The translations under genes were made by a program, and so were the position numbers. Under the pieces are notes generated by a model. It was not told the origin of the DNA, did no database searches, and was given only the letters and a program-made list of their open reading frames with translations. Shown piece after piece: positions 5,613 to 6,011 of a stretch of 6,011 bases of DNA. The first letter of the stretch is position 1. The number at the start of each line of letters is the position of its first letter. Source of the DNA: Deltaproteobacteria bacterium (GTDB lineage Bacteria > Myxococcota_A > Polyangia > Polyangiales > Ga0077539); contig CANMAT010000266.1 of assembly GCA_947494865.1 (NCBI GenBank), positions 1 through 6,011 of the forward strand, given 5' to 3'.

Positions 5613-5636
5613 CTCGCGCGCGGCGAAGCGCGCGAG
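5613..5636 (-). terminator. GC-rich hairpin after the DUF2252-like gene, possible terminator
   Basis: CTCGCGCGC and GCGCGCGAG form a perfect 9-bp stem with a 6-nt loop (TTCGCC on the minus strand). It begins 9 nt past the stop of the gene ending at 5646. No T-tract follows, so this is not a textbook intrinsic terminator, though such structures are common between genes in high-GC genomes. It could also shield the mRNA 3' end. Confidence 0.45.
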
Positions 5637-5645
5637 TTCGATGCG

Positions 5646-6011
5646 TCATGTTGTCGCAGGCTCACCCTCGCTGCGGAGCGCGAGGCACCACGCGAGCCAG
5701 GCGCCCTCGAACGCGCTGGCGACCGCGACCGCGCGGTCGAGCACGGCGTCGAGGTCTGCGCGCGACCACGCCGCCGCCAGCGACGTGGCGCCGCGTCGAT
5801 GGGCGCGCCCCGTGAGGGCGCCGAGGTGACGCGCCAGGCCGTGGAGGTGCGCGGGCTCGACGCGCGCGAGGTCGAGCTTGTCCTCTTGCGGCGCGAGCCG
5901 ACGGACCAGGAGCGAGCGACCGTCGAAGTCGGTCACGCCCACCTGGAGCGGTCTCGCCGCGAGGCACGCCTCCATCGCAGCGACGACCCGCCGCGCCCCG
6001 TGCACCGCGCA
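5646..6011 (-). CDS. DUF2252-like protein, C-terminal part only (runs off right edge)
   Basis: The minus-strand frame is open from base 6011 to the TGA at 5648-5646, giving the last 121 residues. A GTG at 6005 is not the true start, because the frame and the resemblance continue past it. The order of motifs recalls the C-terminal half of DUF2252 proteins: GARRVVAAMEACLAARP, then VGVTDFDGRSLLVRRL, then APQEDKLDLARV, then HLGALTGRAHRRGA, which resembles the family's RELxPxEDRLDL and ALARAHARS elements. I recall this family being placed with protein-kinase-like folds; its activity is not established. The tail is short after the AHRRGA motif, with a final helix-like stretch. The gene is followed by a hairpin and then the lipoprotein gene on the same strand. 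Family assignment is from memory of motifs. Confidence 0.6.
   Translation of the reverse strand, partial: CAVHGARRVVAAMEACLAARPLQVGVTDFDGRSLLVRRLAPQEDKLDLARVEPAHLHGLARHLGALTGRAHRRGATSLAAAWSRADLDAVLDRAVAVASAFEGAWLAWCLALRSEGEPATT

Noticed and set aside
5566..5649. 28-residue N-terminal extension of the lipoprotein at 4930-5565
   Set aside because: It would place an Arg-rich head before the signal peptide, and the GGAGGT site lies just before the internal ATG at 5565.
1..6011. A defence, secretion or biosynthetic gene system
   Set aside because: The genes are separate, on alternating strands, and of unrelated types. Nothing links them into one pathway or complex.

Overview
The window is GC-rich, gene-dense chromosomal DNA. 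It most likely comes from a myxobacterium (Myxococcota, Polyangia-like); this is an inference from composition and gene style. The clues are three lipoproteins in 6 kb, two of them with Asp/Pro/Ala-rich linkers behind the lipobox, a cysteine-rich lipoprotein ending in a PSI-like module, and a eukaryote-like lysine-ketoglutarate reductase. I see no mobile element, CRISPR array, rRNA or tRNA.

Layout from left to right. (1) On the minus strand, running off the left edge, is the 5' end of a lipoprotein gene whose linker is six copies of an 18-bp tandem repeat (1-108). (2) Divergent from it, on the plus strand at 335-2155, is a complete large acyl-CoA dehydrogenase of the FadE5/DmdC type. (3) Converging on that gene, on the minus strand, are a tandemly duplicated YccF-domain membrane protein (2171-2536) and, upstream of it, a 43-residue Lys-rich protein (2669-2800). 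(4) On the plus strand at 2959-3570 is the cysteine-rich lipoprotein. (5) On the minus strand are three genes in a row: lysine-ketoglutarate reductase (3581-4882), a lipoprotein (4930-5565), and the 3' end of a DUF2252-like gene (5646 to the right edge).

Two genes have clear metabolic roles: acyl-CoA oxidation and the first step of the saccharopine route of lysine breakdown. Both feed acetyl-CoA metabolism, but they are not in one operon. The lipoproteins and small membrane proteins have no known function, and I see no evidence that the genes form one system.

The most interesting pattern is in the gene starts. Four genes lack a Shine-Dalgarno sequence and carry a -10-like hexamer 8 to 10 nt before the start codon, which suggests leaderless or near-leaderless transcripts. 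Two of these are divergent and share an identical TTGGTGTA element at exactly the same distance from their start codons. Two other genes have good Shine-Dalgarno sites. No stretch longer than 300 bases lacks a gene.
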